A stretch of DNA of 64,000 nt. Origin: WTGJ01 sp965237765 (lineage in GTDB: Bacteria; Chloroflexota; Anaerolineae; Aggregatilineales; Phototrophicaceae). The translations under genes were made by a program, and so were the position numbers. Positions 16,842 through 29,565 of the stretch are shown here, piece by piece. The notes under the pieces were generated by a model that was not told the origin of the DNA, made no database searches, and saw only the letters and a program-made list of their open reading frames with translations. The first letter of the stretch is position 1, and every line of letters starts with the position of its first letter. The DNA is taken from positions 186,001-250,000 of the forward strand of contig OZ250157.1 in the NCBI GenBank assembly GCA_965237765.1. The letters run 5' to 3'.

Positions 16842-19526
16842 TTGACACGCGATATTAGCGACGATATCCATCTGCTTGGCAAGCTGCTGGGTGAGACCAT
16901 CCAGCAACAACACGGTGAAGCGGCTCTCGCGCTCGTCGAGGAAATCCGCCAACTCGCCAAACTACGCCGCCAGGGAGACGCCGTAGCGGATACGGCTCTC
17001 GGCGCTCGCATCGCCACTCTCCCACTCGACGATTTGCGCATCCTGACGAACGCTTTCGGCGCATATTTCCAGATCATCAACATCGCTGAAGACCAGCAAC
17101 GATTGCGCGTCTTGGAGGAACGGGAAACAGCTGGCAACCTGCGCGAAACATTGGATGAAGCCATCGCCACCTTACAGGCGCGTGGCCTTGACGGCCCGGC
17201 CGTAAAGCAAATCCTGCAACACCTGCGCGTGCGTTTCGTACTCACCGCGCACCCCTCAGAAGCGAAACGTCAAGAAGTTCTCCTACAGCTCGCACGCATC
17301 GCTGCCTTGCTCGCCGAGGTTTGTCTGAGCCCCAGCACTCCGCGCCAGGAGCGTCGGCTGGAGCGCGCTTTGCTCGAAACCATCGAGACGCTGGTCCAGA
17401 CTCAACAGGTTCGCGACCGCCAAAAGACCGTCGCCGACGAGGTGCAATTTGGCCTCTATTATTTGACCACGGTCATCATGGATGTCGCGATCGAAGTCTA
17501 TGGTGATTTACAGGATGCACTCGAGGAACGATATCCGGATGAAACATGGCTGCATCCGCCAGCCATCCTGCGTTACGCCTCGTGGATTGGTGGCGATCGA
17601 GATGGCAACCCCAACGTCACCCCCTATGCCACACTGGATACGCTGGTGACGATGCGCGCGACCGCTCGCGAAGTATATATCCGCGAAGTTAGTAGCCTGC
17701 GCGATTTGATGACGCAATCCACACAACTGACGCGCATCTCTCCCCACTTGGGCGGGTTGTTGCGAGAAGACGCCTCGCTCGCCACGCATTACCCGAACGA
17801 GCCTTACCGCCAGCAACTAGAGCACGTCCGCCGCAGTCTGGAGTTAGACGAATATCCGACCAGCCGTGAACTGCTGGATGACCTGCTGCCCATCGAGGAG
17901 AGCCTGTTGAAGCATGGTGGCGAGAACGTGGCGCGCGGCCGGTTGCTTCGCTTGATTCGCAAGGTGCGCCTCTTCGGTCTGCACCTGCTGCCACTGGATA
18001 TTCGCGAGGATGCCAGCCTAATCCGCGCCGCGCTGGACGAGATCTTTCGCCTTTACGGCATCTGCGAGAACTATGCAGATGCGTCAGAAAGCGAGAAGCT
18101 CGCGATCCTTCAGCGCGAAATCACCAATCGCCGCCCACTCTTCCCGCGCGATGTCGCCCAATGCGGCGCGACCACTCGCATGATCATCGATACTTGGGAG
18201 ATGATCGCCGTCGCTCATCAACGCTACGGAAGCATTGCCATCGACACGGTCATCGCCAGCATGAGCGAATCCGCGAGCGACGTGTTGGCGATGCTCTTGC
18301 TTGCCCGCGAGGTCGGCGTCGATAAAGATTTGGATTTGGTGCCACTTTTCGAGACGATCGACGACCTACACAACGCGCCGGAGATGATGGCGACGCTCTT
18401 CCAGATGCCTGTGTATCGCGAATACCTGGCCGGGCGCGATGTCGGGCGAGGCTGGCGACAGCAGATCATGTTGGGCTATTCCGATAGCGGCAAGGACGGC
18501 GGCTATCTCGCATCCAATTGGGAACTATATACCGCCAATCGTGCGCTGACGCGTGTGTGCGACGAAGCGGGCGTCTCGCTTCAGCTCTTCCACGGGCGCG
18601 GCGGCAGCATCGGGCGCGGCGGCGGCCCGACCAATCGCTCCATCCTCGCGCAACCACCTGACGCCTTGCGTGGCGGTGTGAAGATCACGGAACAGGGCGA
18701 AGTGATCGCTTATCGTTACGCCAACGCCGGCATCGCGCGTCGTCACCTGCACCAGGTCCTGAACGCCGCCATCGTGCACAGCGCCCAGGTCACCGGCCCC
18801 ACCGCAAAATCGGAACCACCCGCCTGGCATGAGGCGATGGCCGCACTCTCTGTCACCGGCCGCCGAGCATATCGCGCTTTCGTATATGAAAATCCGCACT
18901 TCCTTGATTACTGGCAGCAGGCGACACCCATCCACGAGCTCTCGCAATTGCGCATCAGTTCCCGCCCCGCCAGCCGAACGAGCAAAGGTGGATTTTCCGC
19001 GATGCGCGCCATTCCCTGGGTGTTTTCCTGGGTGCAAAGCCGCGCCATCATCCCCAGCTGGTTCGGCGTGGGCAGCGCGCTGGCTGAATTCTGTGCCGCC
19101 GAGGTGAGCAACCTGCCCCTCCTACGTGAAATGTATGCCGATTGGCCCTTCTTCCAAAACACCATCCAGAATTTAGAGATGGATGTGGCGAAAGCCGATA
19201 TGGGCATCGCGCGTCGTTACGCCGAATTGGTAACCGACGAGGCGATGGCCGCACAGCAATTCGCGATCATCGAAGCCGAGCACTGCCTCACTGCCGATTT
19301 CGTTTGCCAGATCACCGAGCAAACTGCCCTATTGGCTTCGCTGCCTGTCATCCAACATTCCATCACCCGCCGCAACCCTTATGTCGACCCCATCAATTTC
19401 ATACAGGTGGAGCTGCTGCGTCGTTTGCGAGCGTGCGACATAGACGACCCGGATCGCCCCGCGCTTCAACGCGCTGTCCTCGATACCATCAACGGCATCG
19501 CCGCCGGCATGAAGACGACCGGTTGA
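16842..19526 (+). CDS. ppc: Phosphoenolpyruvate carboxylase
   Basis: 894 residues, the standard PEPC length. Visible motifs include VLTAHPSEAKRQE with the catalytic His (Ser replaces the usual Thr of TAHPTE), GGDRDGNPNVTP, GYSDSGKDGG, the glycine loop HGRGGSIGRGGGP, and PWVFSWVQSR followed by WFGVGSAL. The enzyme adds bicarbonate to PEP to make oxaloacetate, feeding the TCA cycle. The start is the TTG at 16842; no ATG lies near the N-terminal homology, and a loose AAGGGACC site precedes it. A promoter with an inverted repeat lies just upstream. The pterin dehydratase gene follows with a TGATG overlap. Confidence 0.97.
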   Translation: MTRDISDDIHLLGKLLGETIQQQHGEAALALVEEIRQLAKLRRQGDAVADTALGARIATLPLDDLRILTNAFGAYFQIINIAEDQQRLRVLEERETAGNLRETLDEAIATLQARGLDGPAVKQILQHLRVRFVLTAHPSEAKRQEVLLQLARIAALLAEVCLSPSTPRQERRLERALLETIETLVQTQQVRDRQKTVADEVQFGLYYLTTVIMDVAIEVYGDLQDALEERYPDETWLHPPAILRYASWIGGDRDGNPNVTPYATLDTLVTMRATAREVYIREVSSLRDLMTQSTQLTRISPHLGGLLREDASLATHYPNEPYRQQLEHVRRSLELDEYPTSRELLDDLLPIEESLLKHGGENVARGRLLRLIRKVRLFGLHLLPLDIREDASLIRAALDEIFRLYGICENYADASESEKLAILQREITNRRPLFPRDVAQCGATTRMIIDTWEMIAVAHQRYGSIAIDTVIASMSESASDVLAMLLLAREVGVDKDLDLVPLFETIDDLHNAPEMMATLFQMPVYREYLAGRDVGRGWRQQIMLGYSDSGKDGGYLASNWELYTANRALTRVCDEAGVSLQLFHGRGGSIGRGGGPTNRSILAQPPDALRGGVKITEQGEVIAYRYANAGIARRHLHQVLNAAIVHSAQVTGPTAKSEPPAWHEAMAALSVTGRRAYRAFVYENPHFLDYWQQATPIHELSQLRISSRPASRTSKGGFSAMRAIPWVFSWVQSRAIIPSWFGVGSALAEFCAAEVSNLPLLREMYADWPFFQNTIQNLEMDVAKADMGIARRYAELVTDEAMAAQQFAIIEAEHCLTADFVCQITEQTALLASLPVIQHSITRRNPYVDPINFIQVELLRRLRACDIDDPDRPALQRAVLDTINGIAAGMKTTG

Positions 19527-19825
19527 TGCGCAAACCCTTACCCGCATCCGAGATCCAGGCGCGCCTCGCCGAACTGGATGATTGGGAGTACAGCGGCGAC
19601 GCGCTCGTGAAAGAATTTCGTTTCCGGCGTTATCTGGATGGGCTTGCTTTCGCCAGCGAAGTGGCCGCGCTCAGCGATGCCGCCGACCATCATCCCGAGC
19701 TGACAATATCCTGGCGCTCAGTGCGCGTGCTCTTCACCACCCACGACGCCGGCCATCGCGTTACACGGCGGGATTTCACGTTGGCCAAATCGGTAGATAC
19801 GCTGGGTTACCCGCGGTCGGAATGA
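19526..19825 (+). CDS. 4a-hydroxytetrahydrobiopterin (pterin-4a-carbinolamine) dehydratase
   Basis: 99 residues, typical for PCD/PhhB. The signature ADHHPEL, with the catalytic paired histidines, lies near residues 53-59, followed by VLFTTHDAGHRVTRRDFTLA. The enzyme dehydrates 4a-hydroxytetrahydropterin, recycling the cofactor of aromatic amino acid hydroxylases. PCD-like proteins also occur in bacteria without such hydroxylases, with moonlighting or molybdopterin-related roles suggested. The ATG overlaps the ppc stop (TGATG), so translation is coupled. It is convergent with tal-pgi, with one base between the two stops. Confidence 0.88.
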   Translation: MRKPLPASEIQARLAELDDWEYSGDALVKEFRFRRYLDGLAFASEVAALSDAADHHPELTISWRSVRVLFTTHDAGHRVTRRDFTLAKSVDTLGYPRSE

Positions 19826-19826
19826 T

Positions 19827-22622
<2,796 letters not shown>

Positions 22623-22729
22623 CTTCCGCTCCTCAGATGATGTATTGTGACAACCATCATACAGCAGTGGAGACCTGATTTCAGCCGCGCACTTTGCCAC
22701 TGCAAGCGCGCATACCGCCACTACTATGT

Positions 22730-22738
22730 TGCTATAAT
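22730..22738 (+). promoter_or_regulatory. Extended -10 promoter for transketolase
   Basis: A perfect extended -10 element TGCTATAAT (TG at 22730-22731, TATAAT at 22733-22738) lies 26 bp before the tkt ATG. There is no clear -35, which extended -10 promoters can do without. The 5' leader would be about 20 nt. Confidence 0.6.
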
Positions 22739-22764
22739 GCAGGCGCTATCGAGTGGAGTTGCCA

Positions 22765-24789
22765 ATGCGCGATAATGCCGATTTAATCGAGCGTGCCATC
22801 AACACAATTCGCACGCTGGCGATAGACGCGGTGCAACAAGCCAACAGCGGCCACCCCGGCTTGCCGATGGGCGCCGCGCCGCTGGCTTATGTGCTCTGGC
22901 AGAAATTCCTGCATCATAATCCGCGCAACCCGCTTTGGCCCAACCGCGACCGCTTTGTGCTCAGCGCCGGTCACGGTTCCATGCTGCTCTACGCCCTCTT
23001 GCACCTCAACGGTTATGACCTCCCGCTCACCGAGCTCATCAATTTCCGCCAGTGGGGCAGCCGCACGCCCGGTCACCCCGAATATCACCTGACGCCGGGG
23101 GTGGAGACCACTACCGGCCCACTTGGGCAAGGCGCAGCCAATGCGGTCGGGCTGGCCCTCGGCGGCGTCTTCCTGGCGAAGCACTACAACCGCCCCGGCC
23201 ATTACATCGTCGATTATGACGTCTACGCACTGGTGAGCGATGGCGATCTGATGGAAGGCGTCGCGAGCGAAGCCATCGCCCTGGCCGGGCATTGGGGTCT
23301 CGATCGCCTCGTCTTCCTCTATGACGACAACCAGATCACCCTCGACGGCAACGCTTCCATGACCCTCAGCGAGGATATGCCTGCGCGCTTCGCCGCTCAG
23401 GGCTGGCATACGTTGAGCGTGCACGACGGCAACGACCTAGCGGGGTTGGAGGAGGCCATCACCGCCGCGCGCGCCCATCGCGGCCAACCAACACTCGTCA
23501 GCGTGCGAACCGTCATCGGCTACGGTAGCCCCAACAAAGCCGGCACCAGCACGGCCCACGGCTCACCACTCGGCGCGAAAGAAGTCCGGCTCACCAAAGA
23601 AGCCTATGGCTGGCCCAGCGACAAAATCTTTCACATCCCCGATGACGTCCTAGCGCATTTCCGCGAAGCGCTTCCAGCCGGCGAACGCGCCGAATCCGAA
23701 TGGCAAGAACGCTTCTGTGCCTACGACCGCGCGCATCCCGAATTGGCCGCTCAATGGCGCGCCGGGCAAGCGGGCGAGCTGCCGGCGAATTGGGACGCCG
23801 ATATCCCGCACTTTGAAGCTGGCGCCAGCCTGGCGACGCGCAACGCGCTGGGCGAAGTGCTCAACGCCATCGCCCCCCGCCTCCCGACTATGATCGGCGG
23901 CGACGCGGATCTCGCTGGTAGCACCAAGACAATTATCAAAGGTGCTGCCCATAGTGACGCGGGCCAACCGGCGGCGCGCAACCTGCGCTTCGGCGTGCGC
24001 GAACATGGCATGGGCGCGATCGTCAATGGCCTCGCCGTCACGCGCGGCATCACCCGTCCCTATTCTGCCACCTTTCTGCAATTCAGCGACTACATGCGCG
24101 CCGCCATCCGCCTTGGCGCCTTGATGGAAATTCCTGCGTTATACATCTTCTCGCACGACAGCATCGGCCTCGGCGAAGACGGCCCCACGCACCAGCCGGT
24201 GGAACATGTGATGTCGCTGCGCCTCATCCCACAGCTGCACGTTTTCCGCCCGGCCGACGCCAACGAAGTGGCCGCTGCCTTCCGCTCGATCTTCGCGCTA
24301 CCCGGCCCAGCGGCCCTGATCACGACGCGGCAAAACCTGCCCGTCTTGGGAGACACCGAGCGCGTGTTGGTGGGCGCGGCGCGCGGTGGCTACGTGCTCG
24401 CGGAAAGCGGCGGCGAGCCACAGGTGATCTTGCTCGCCAGCGGCAGCGAAGTGTGCATCGCTCACGAAGCCTACGAAACCCTCACTGCTGACGGCGTCGC
24501 CACGCGCCTCGTTTCTTTGCCCTGCTGGGAGCTTTTCGACGCGCAGGACGCCGCCTATCGCGAGCGCGTATTGCCCGCCGCCTGCCGCGCCCGCGTGAGC
24601 ATCGAGGCCGGTGTGACAACAGGCTGGCAGCGCTACATTGGCTTAGCGGGCATCGCCATTGGTGTGGATCGCTTCGGCGCTTCCGCTCCATACCAGACCA
24701 TCTACCGCGAATACGGCGTAACAGCGGCAGCGGTCGTCGCGGCGGCGCGCCAACTGCTCGCCCAAGAGAAAGAAGGGTCTACCACATGA
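22765..24789 (+). CDS. tkt: Transketolase
   Basis: 674 residues, normal length. The N-terminal thiamine-diphosphate domain has NSGHPGLPMGAAP, GPLGQGAANAVG and the Mg/ThDP motif SDGDLMEGVASEA, continuing to DDNQITLDG. The pyrimidine domain has REHGMGAIVNGLA and EDGPTHQPVEH, and a C-terminal transketolase domain follows. It moves two-carbon ketol groups between sugar phosphates. The ATG at 22765, with GTGGAG 7 nt upstream, is chosen over an in-frame GTG at 22753. It is divergent from tal-pgi. The stop overlaps the exonuclease III start by 4 nt. Confidence 0.97.
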   Translation: MRDNADLIERAINTIRTLAIDAVQQANSGHPGLPMGAAPLAYVLWQKFLHHNPRNPLWPNRDRFVLSAGHGSMLLYALLHLNGYDLPLTELINFRQWGSRTPGHPEYHLTPGVETTTGPLGQGAANAVGLALGGVFLAKHYNRPGHYIVDYDVYALVSDGDLMEGVASEAIALAGHWGLDRLVFLYDDNQITLDGNASMTLSEDMPARFAAQGWHTLSVHDGNDLAGLEEAITAARAHRGQPTLVSVRTVIGYGSPNKAGTSTAHGSPLGAKEVRLTKEAYGWPSDKIFHIPDDVLAHFREALPAGERAESEWQERFCAYDRAHPELAAQWRAGQAGELPANWDADIPHFEAGASLATRNALGEVLNAIAPRLPTMIGGDADLAGSTKTIIKGAAHSDAGQPAARNLRFGVREHGMGAIVNGLAVTRGITRPYSATFLQFSDYMRAAIRLGALMEIPALYIFSHDSIGLGEDGPTHQPVEHVMSLRLIPQLHVFRPADANEVAAAFRSIFALPGPAALITTRQNLPVLGDTERVLVGAARGGYVLAESGGEPQVILLASGSEVCIAHEAYETLTADGVATRLVSLPCWELFDAQDAAYRERVLPAACRARVSIEAGVTTGWQRYIGLAGIAIGVDRFGASAPYQTIYREYGVTAAAVVAAARQLLAQEKEGSTT

Positions 24790-25553
24790 ATATCGTTTCA
24801 TGGAACGTCAACGGCATTCGCGCCGCCCAAAAGAAGGGCCTGCTGGATTGGCTGGCTTCCGCGCAACCAGACATCCTCACCCTCCAGGAGACGAAAGCGC
24901 AACCCGAGCAGGTTGACGATGACTTGCGCGAGCCCGCCGGTTATCAAGCCACCTGGGATAGCGCCGAGCGCAAAGGCTATAGCGGCGTGTTGCTCTATAG
25001 CAAACCGGCGCCCAATTCAGTGCAGCGCGGGCTGGGAATCGCCGAATACGATATCGAAGGACGCACCATCATCGCCGAATATGACGATTTCACGCTCATC
25101 ACCGCCTATTTTCCCAATGGTGGGCGCGATCACTCGCGCGTGCCATTCAAAATGGCCTATTGCGCCGATTTCCATAAAAAGTGTGATGAGTTGCGAGCCG
25201 CGGGGCATTCCCTCGTCATCTGCGGTGATATCAACACGGCGCATCGTGAAATCGACCTGGCACGCCCAAAACAAAACAAAAATACCACTGGCTTCCTCCC
25301 CATAGAGCGCGCCTGGGTGGATCAATTCACCGCCGCCGGGTATATCGATATCTTCCGCGAACGCAACCCGGAGCTCGCTGGCGCCTATAGCTGGTGGTCG
25401 ATGCGCAGCGGCGCGCGCGCGAAGAATATCGGCTGGCGCATCGACGCCTTCTACATCACCCCCGATTTGCGCGATCGCGTGATTGCCGCCGAAATCCACG
25501 CCGATGTGCTCGGCTCGGATCACTGCCCTATCAGCGTCACGCTGCGCGACTGA
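24786..25553 (+). CDS. xth: Exodeoxyribonuclease III (AP endonuclease)
   Basis: 255 residues of the exonuclease-endonuclease-phosphatase fold. The opening MNIVSWNVNGIRAA has the conserved Asn pair. LQETKAQ supplies the metal-binding Glu, GDINTAHREIDLARPKQN the Asp/Asn pair, and SDHCPI the C-terminal catalytic Asp-His. It cuts DNA at abasic sites and removes 3'-blocking groups in base excision repair. The start ATG overlaps the transketolase stop as ATGA, giving translational coupling to a metabolic gene with no obvious functional tie. Confidence 0.95.
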   Translation: MNIVSWNVNGIRAAQKKGLLDWLASAQPDILTLQETKAQPEQVDDDLREPAGYQATWDSAERKGYSGVLLYSKPAPNSVQRGLGIAEYDIEGRTIIAEYDDFTLITAYFPNGGRDHSRVPFKMAYCADFHKKCDELRAAGHSLVICGDINTAHREIDLARPKQNKNTTGFLPIERAWVDQFTAAGYIDIFRERNPELAGAYSWWSMRSGARAKNIGWRIDAFYITPDLRDRVIAAEIHADVLGSDHCPISVTLRD

Positions 25554-25559
25554 CGCAAC

Positions 25560-26711
25560 ATGATCGCCGACTTACGCGGGCAATTCCTGCTCGACCGCGA
25601 TTGGCATTTCCTGAATCATGGCTCGTTTGGCGCTTGCCCACGGCCCGTCTTCGCCGAATACCAGCGCTGGCAACGCGAGCTGGAAACACAACCCGTCCAT
25701 TTCATGCTGCGCCGCTTGCCAAATTTGCTAAAGAACGCGCGCGAGCGACTCGCAACCTTCGTCAACGCGGAGCCCGATAACCTCATCTTCGCCACCAACG
25801 CCACCAGCGCGCTCAACCTCGTCATCCGCTCGTTGGATTGGCGGCTTGGCGACGAAATCCTGAGCAGCGATCAGGAATATGGCGCCCTGCTGCGCACATG
25901 GGAATTCGTCTCGCAACAAAGCGGCGCCCAATTCCGCCCCGTGACGATCCCGACAGATTTCGTGGATGAAAACGATTTCGTCGAGCGAGTCTGGCGTGAA
26001 GTAACGCCGCGAACGCGCGCCATTTTCCTCAGCCATATCACCTCGCCAACGGCGTTGCTCTTCCCGCTGCAAGCGCTCATCCAACGGGCGCGGGCGGCGA
26101 AAATCCTCACCATCATCGATGGCGCCCATGCCCCGGGGCAAATCCCGTTGGACATGCGCACGCTTGGCGCCGATGCTTACGCCGGCAATTGTCACAAGTG
26201 GCTCTGTGCGCCCAAGGGGTCCGCCTTCCTATACGTCAATCCCTCGCTGCATGAGCATGTGGTGCCGCTGGTGATCAGCCATGGCTGGCTTGATGGCGCC
26301 AGCTTCACCAGCCGCAACGATTGGTACGGCACGCAGGATTTCGCCGCCTATCTTAGCGTGCCGGCCGCTCTCGAGTTCCGAGTCGCGAACGACTGGGAAA
26401 ATGCGCGCGCGGCATGCATCAAACGGGCGGAAGCAGCGCGCACTCACCTCGCGGCGCTTGGCTACGCGCCATTGGGGCCGCTGGAACGAAATCTTGATTT
26501 GCAGATGTTCGCCTGCCAGTTGCCAACTTGCGATACCGCCGATGTCTATCGTCGTCTCTGGGAAGATCATCGTATCGAGGTGCCGATCGTTTGCTGGCGG
26601 AATCAGTGCCTTGTGCGCGTCTCTGTGCAAGCTTACAACACAGATGCCGATTGGCAGGCACTAGCTGCTGCATTCACGCAGATCTTCGGCCAACCCACCC
26701 GTGGCCCATGA
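25560..26711 (+). CDS. Class V aminotransferase, isopenicillin-N epimerase-like
   Basis: 383 residues of the PLP fold-type I class V family. The N-terminus LNHGSFGACPR matches the isopenicillin-N epimerase/cysteine desulfurase-like subgroup. NATSALNLVIRSL binds the cofactor phosphate, IIDGAHAPGQIPLD supplies the Asp and His that contact the pyridine ring, and the PLP lysine is in GNCHKWLCAPKG. Family members act as amino acid racemases/epimerases, desulfurases or lyases, so the substrate is open; there is no beta-lactam pathway here. The gene starts 6 bp after exonuclease III. Confidence 0.85.
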   Translation: MIADLRGQFLLDRDWHFLNHGSFGACPRPVFAEYQRWQRELETQPVHFMLRRLPNLLKNARERLATFVNAEPDNLIFATNATSALNLVIRSLDWRLGDEILSSDQEYGALLRTWEFVSQQSGAQFRPVTIPTDFVDENDFVERVWREVTPRTRAIFLSHITSPTALLFPLQALIQRARAAKILTIIDGAHAPGQIPLDMRTLGADAYAGNCHKWLCAPKGSAFLYVNPSLHEHVVPLVISHGWLDGASFTSRNDWYGTQDFAAYLSVPAALEFRVANDWENARAACIKRAEAARTHLAALGYAPLGPLERNLDLQMFACQLPTCDTADVYRRLWEDHRIEVPIVCWRNQCLVRVSVQAYNTDADWQALAAAFTQIFGQPTRGP

Positions 26712-26751
26712 TGCGGCAGCGCCGGTCGGACACATAGCGGCGGCTTGAGCC

Positions 26752-29505
26752 TTGACGAGCACGCGGCGGATTGCGCAGCGGCGGCGGCTGGATCGCGAGA
26801 GAGCTGAAGGTAGCGCGCGTCGCCTGGGTGGCATCCTGCTCGCCTTCTTGCTCAGCGGCGCCATTCTACTGGCGGCGATGCTCTGGAACGTCTGGTGGCA
26901 CAACCAAGAGGCGCTGGCGCTGCTGCCAGCCTCACCCGCCGAGCATCAGCCTCAGCGCCCCAGCACGCATTTCTTTGACCGCAGCGGCGAGCGATTGCTG
27001 GCTACCCTCGGCGCGCCACAAGAAACATCTGAGATATGGCGCGCGCTTGAGGAATTGCCGGCGCCATTGATCGCCGCGACACGCTGGCTCAGTGGCTCAT
27101 TAGAAAAGCCAGAAACACCAACGCCGCCGTTAACACTCGCCTGGCAACTGCTCAGCGGTAGCTACTGGCAGGAATTACCGCCCGCTCCGGGCATCAGTGG
27201 CCAGTTGGCGCGCGAACAAATCCTACCACCGGCGTTCGCGGCCGTGGCGGCGGAGCGGGTTCGCGAATGGGCCAGCGCCGCTGCCTTGCGCCGCCAGTTT
27301 ACCGCCGATGAGCTGCTGGAATGGCAGTTGAACCGTGCTGCTTTTGGTGAGGGTCTCTATGGCGCAGATTCGGCGGCAGCGGCCCATTTTGGTATCGCGG
27401 CGACGGAACTGAACGCCACACAGTCGATTCAATTGGCCTGGCTATCCGCAGTGAGTGCCAATCACCCCACTGGCACCGATTACGATTCTTTGCTCGTCGC
27501 GATGTCCGAGTACGGCATTCTCAACGCGAACGAACTCGCGCAGGCTCGCGCGGCCGGAGCGCTGCTTCCACTCGCTGCGAAACCACTAATTCATTCCGGC
27601 GTCTCGAATTTCATCGAACTGGCGCAAGAGCAAACGACACGCATCCTAACGGGCTATGGCTACGATGCGGGTGACGCTTTCGCCGCTGGCTTGGAAATAA
27701 TCACCACGCTGGATTTCACGTTCCAGCTCGAGGCGCAGCGACAAATATCTGATTTTCTCACCTTAGCTGACGACATTGGTTACGATTCGGCCGTTCTGGT
27801 AAGCGTAAACACGGCAGACGGCAGCATCCGCGGCATGGTAGGCGCCGCGCATAAGGCCGATGCGCCGCCTGCGCCTCTGCTGCTACCTTTTCTCTATTTT
27901 GAAAGCCTGCGCGGGAAGAGCGTCCTGCCGACCCACGCCGCGACGATGCTACTGGACACACCCACGACCTACCCACATCCCGAAATTGCCGGTTTGCGCA
28001 CCGCGGCACGCAACGCCGACGATCAATTCTGCGGCCCGATATTGCTGGCTGACGCCTTGCGCGAACTGCGCGCTGTCCCTGCATATGAAGCTGTGGCTGG
28101 CGCGCAGGGTCTAGCTGCTACCATGCGCGTCGCGGGGCGCCTGGGCTGGGCGAGCCTGGCCGATGAGGCTCCGCTCCCCACTTTATTGACCGATGGCGGC
28201 GCCGTTTCGGCTCTGGATACGGCCTATGTCTATGCAACTTTCGCCGCGCGCGGTGTCATGCATGGCTTACCAGCAGCCATGGACGATAGCCTGGACCGGC
28301 CCCACGAGCCGCTCGCCATCCTCGAAATCCGGGATGCGGCCGGCGATACCCTCTGGCGTCATGACGCCAAGGATAATGCCAACCAAACACCCATTCTTGA
28401 TCGTGCGCTCGCCGACTTGATGAACGCCTTATTGCGAGGTGATAACGACTATGCGCTCCTCAGCGGGACAAGCGGCCCTTCAATTGATGCGGTTAGCGGC
28501 GCCTGGACGCTTCAATTCTCACCCGACCAGGCAACCGCGCTGCACCTGCGACGGGAAGACCGTGCCAATTTCGAGCTCGCACCCACATTAGCCGATTCGG
28601 CTGCTGATTTGACCACATCCCTCGCTACCTATTACGGCGCAGGAGTTGCCTGGCCGGGAAGTGAGAATCTACAGGAGCGAGTAGTTTGCGCGCGGTCGGG
28701 TGGACTTGCAAATGGCAACTGCGAGGAACGCCGCTTGCCATTTCTCCCAGGGATCGCGCCGACAGAAATCGATAACCGTTGGCAAATTATCGCCATCAAC
28801 CGAACGAACGGGCTACTCGCCAGCGATGAAACGCCCACCGAGCGCCGCGAAGAGCGCGTCTTCTTCACTCCGCCCGCGGCCGCGCTCGCTTGGTGGCTGG
28901 AGAATGGCTACGAAATCGCTCCGACCGCCAGCGATACCGCCACGAGCGCTACGGCGCGTCTTCGCCTGCAACCGCAGCCGGCTCTTCCCCAACGCGGCGT
29001 CATCCCGATCGTTGGCTGGTTTGAGCTGATAGGCCTGCGCGAATTGCATCTGGAATATGGCACCGGAGCCACCCCTAGTCAATGGCAGCCCATCGCCACA
29101 TTCATCATCCAAGCCGGCCAAACACCAACCGAGCTGCCCGCCACCCTCGCGGAATGGGGAACTGCCAGCCTCAATGGAACCTTCACGATTCGTGCGCGCG
29201 CCAGCTACAACGATGGCACGCTCGTCACGGATACTGCGCGCATCCTGCTCGATAACCGGCCACCGCAATTCGAGCTCGCCAGCCACCAATTGGGAGAAGC
29301 CACGCAGATCTTGGTAACCAGCGACGACACGAGCGATATCAGCAGCCTGGAATATCACCTTGATGGCGTACCTCTTGGCCTGCAGTCTTCGCCGCCATTC
29401 GGCTTCATACTGCCATTCGCGAGTGTGCCTCCGGCCCAACTGCGCGCAGTCGCCCACGATGCCGCTAGCAACTCGAGCGAACAGACGCTGATTCTCCCAC
29501 CCTGA
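26752..29505 (+). CDS. Class A penicillin-binding-protein-like protein lacking catalytic motifs
   Basis: 917 residues: a basic N-terminus, one transmembrane anchor (about 27-47) and a long extracytoplasmic part. Residues 60-250 follow the GT51 transglycosylase fold (LLEWQLNRAAFGEGLYG... HFGIAATELN resembles the ELYLN..YFG region). However, the EDxxFxxHxG segment with the catalytic Glu is replaced by ATRWLSGSLEKPETP. The transpeptidase region keeps the order of a PBP1A, but PAPLLLPFLYFES replaces the GSxxKP active-site segment, so there is no nucleophilic Ser, and ALLSGTSGPS replaces KTGTS. The C-terminus has an extra Ig-like or beta-rich segment (GVIPIVGWFEL... LLDNRPPQ) as in other large PBPs. 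It is likely a pseudo-enzyme scaffold of the wall machinery. The start is TTG 26752, 3 nt after an in-frame stop. Confidence 0.72.
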   Translation: MTSTRRIAQRRRLDRERAEGSARRLGGILLAFLLSGAILLAAMLWNVWWHNQEALALLPASPAEHQPQRPSTHFFDRSGERLLATLGAPQETSEIWRALEELPAPLIAATRWLSGSLEKPETPTPPLTLAWQLLSGSYWQELPPAPGISGQLAREQILPPAFAAVAAERVREWASAAALRRQFTADELLEWQLNRAAFGEGLYGADSAAAAHFGIAATELNATQSIQLAWLSAVSANHPTGTDYDSLLVAMSEYGILNANELAQARAAGALLPLAAKPLIHSGVSNFIELAQEQTTRILTGYGYDAGDAFAAGLEIITTLDFTFQLEAQRQISDFLTLADDIGYDSAVLVSVNTADGSIRGMVGAAHKADAPPAPLLLPFLYFESLRGKSVLPTHAATMLLDTPTTYPHPEIAGLRTAARNADDQFCGPILLADALRELRAVPAYEAVAGAQGLAATMRVAGRLGWASLADEAPLPTLLTDGGAVSALDTAYVYATFAARGVMHGLPAAMDDSLDRPHEPLAILEIRDAAGDTLWRHDAKDNANQTPILDRALADLMNALLRGDNDYALLSGTSGPSIDAVSGAWTLQFSPDQATALHLRREDRANFELAPTLADSAADLTTSLATYYGAGVAWPGSENLQERVVCARSGGLANGNCEERRLPFLPGIAPTEIDNRWQIIAINRTNGLLASDETPTERREERVFFTPPAAALAWWLENGYEIAPTASDTATSATARLRLQPQPALPQRGVIPIVGWFELIGLRELHLEYGTGATPSQWQPIATFIIQAGQTPTELPATLAEWGTASLNGTFTIRARASYNDGTLVTDTARILLDNRPPQFELASHQLGEATQILVTSDDTSDISSLEYHLDGVPLGLQSSPPFGFILPFASVPPAQLRAVAHDAASNSSEQTLILPP

Positions 29506-29565
29506 GTGCGCTGAGGTGCCCCGCTGTGCTATCATCACCATGTGTCTAACGATGGGTAATTTTCG

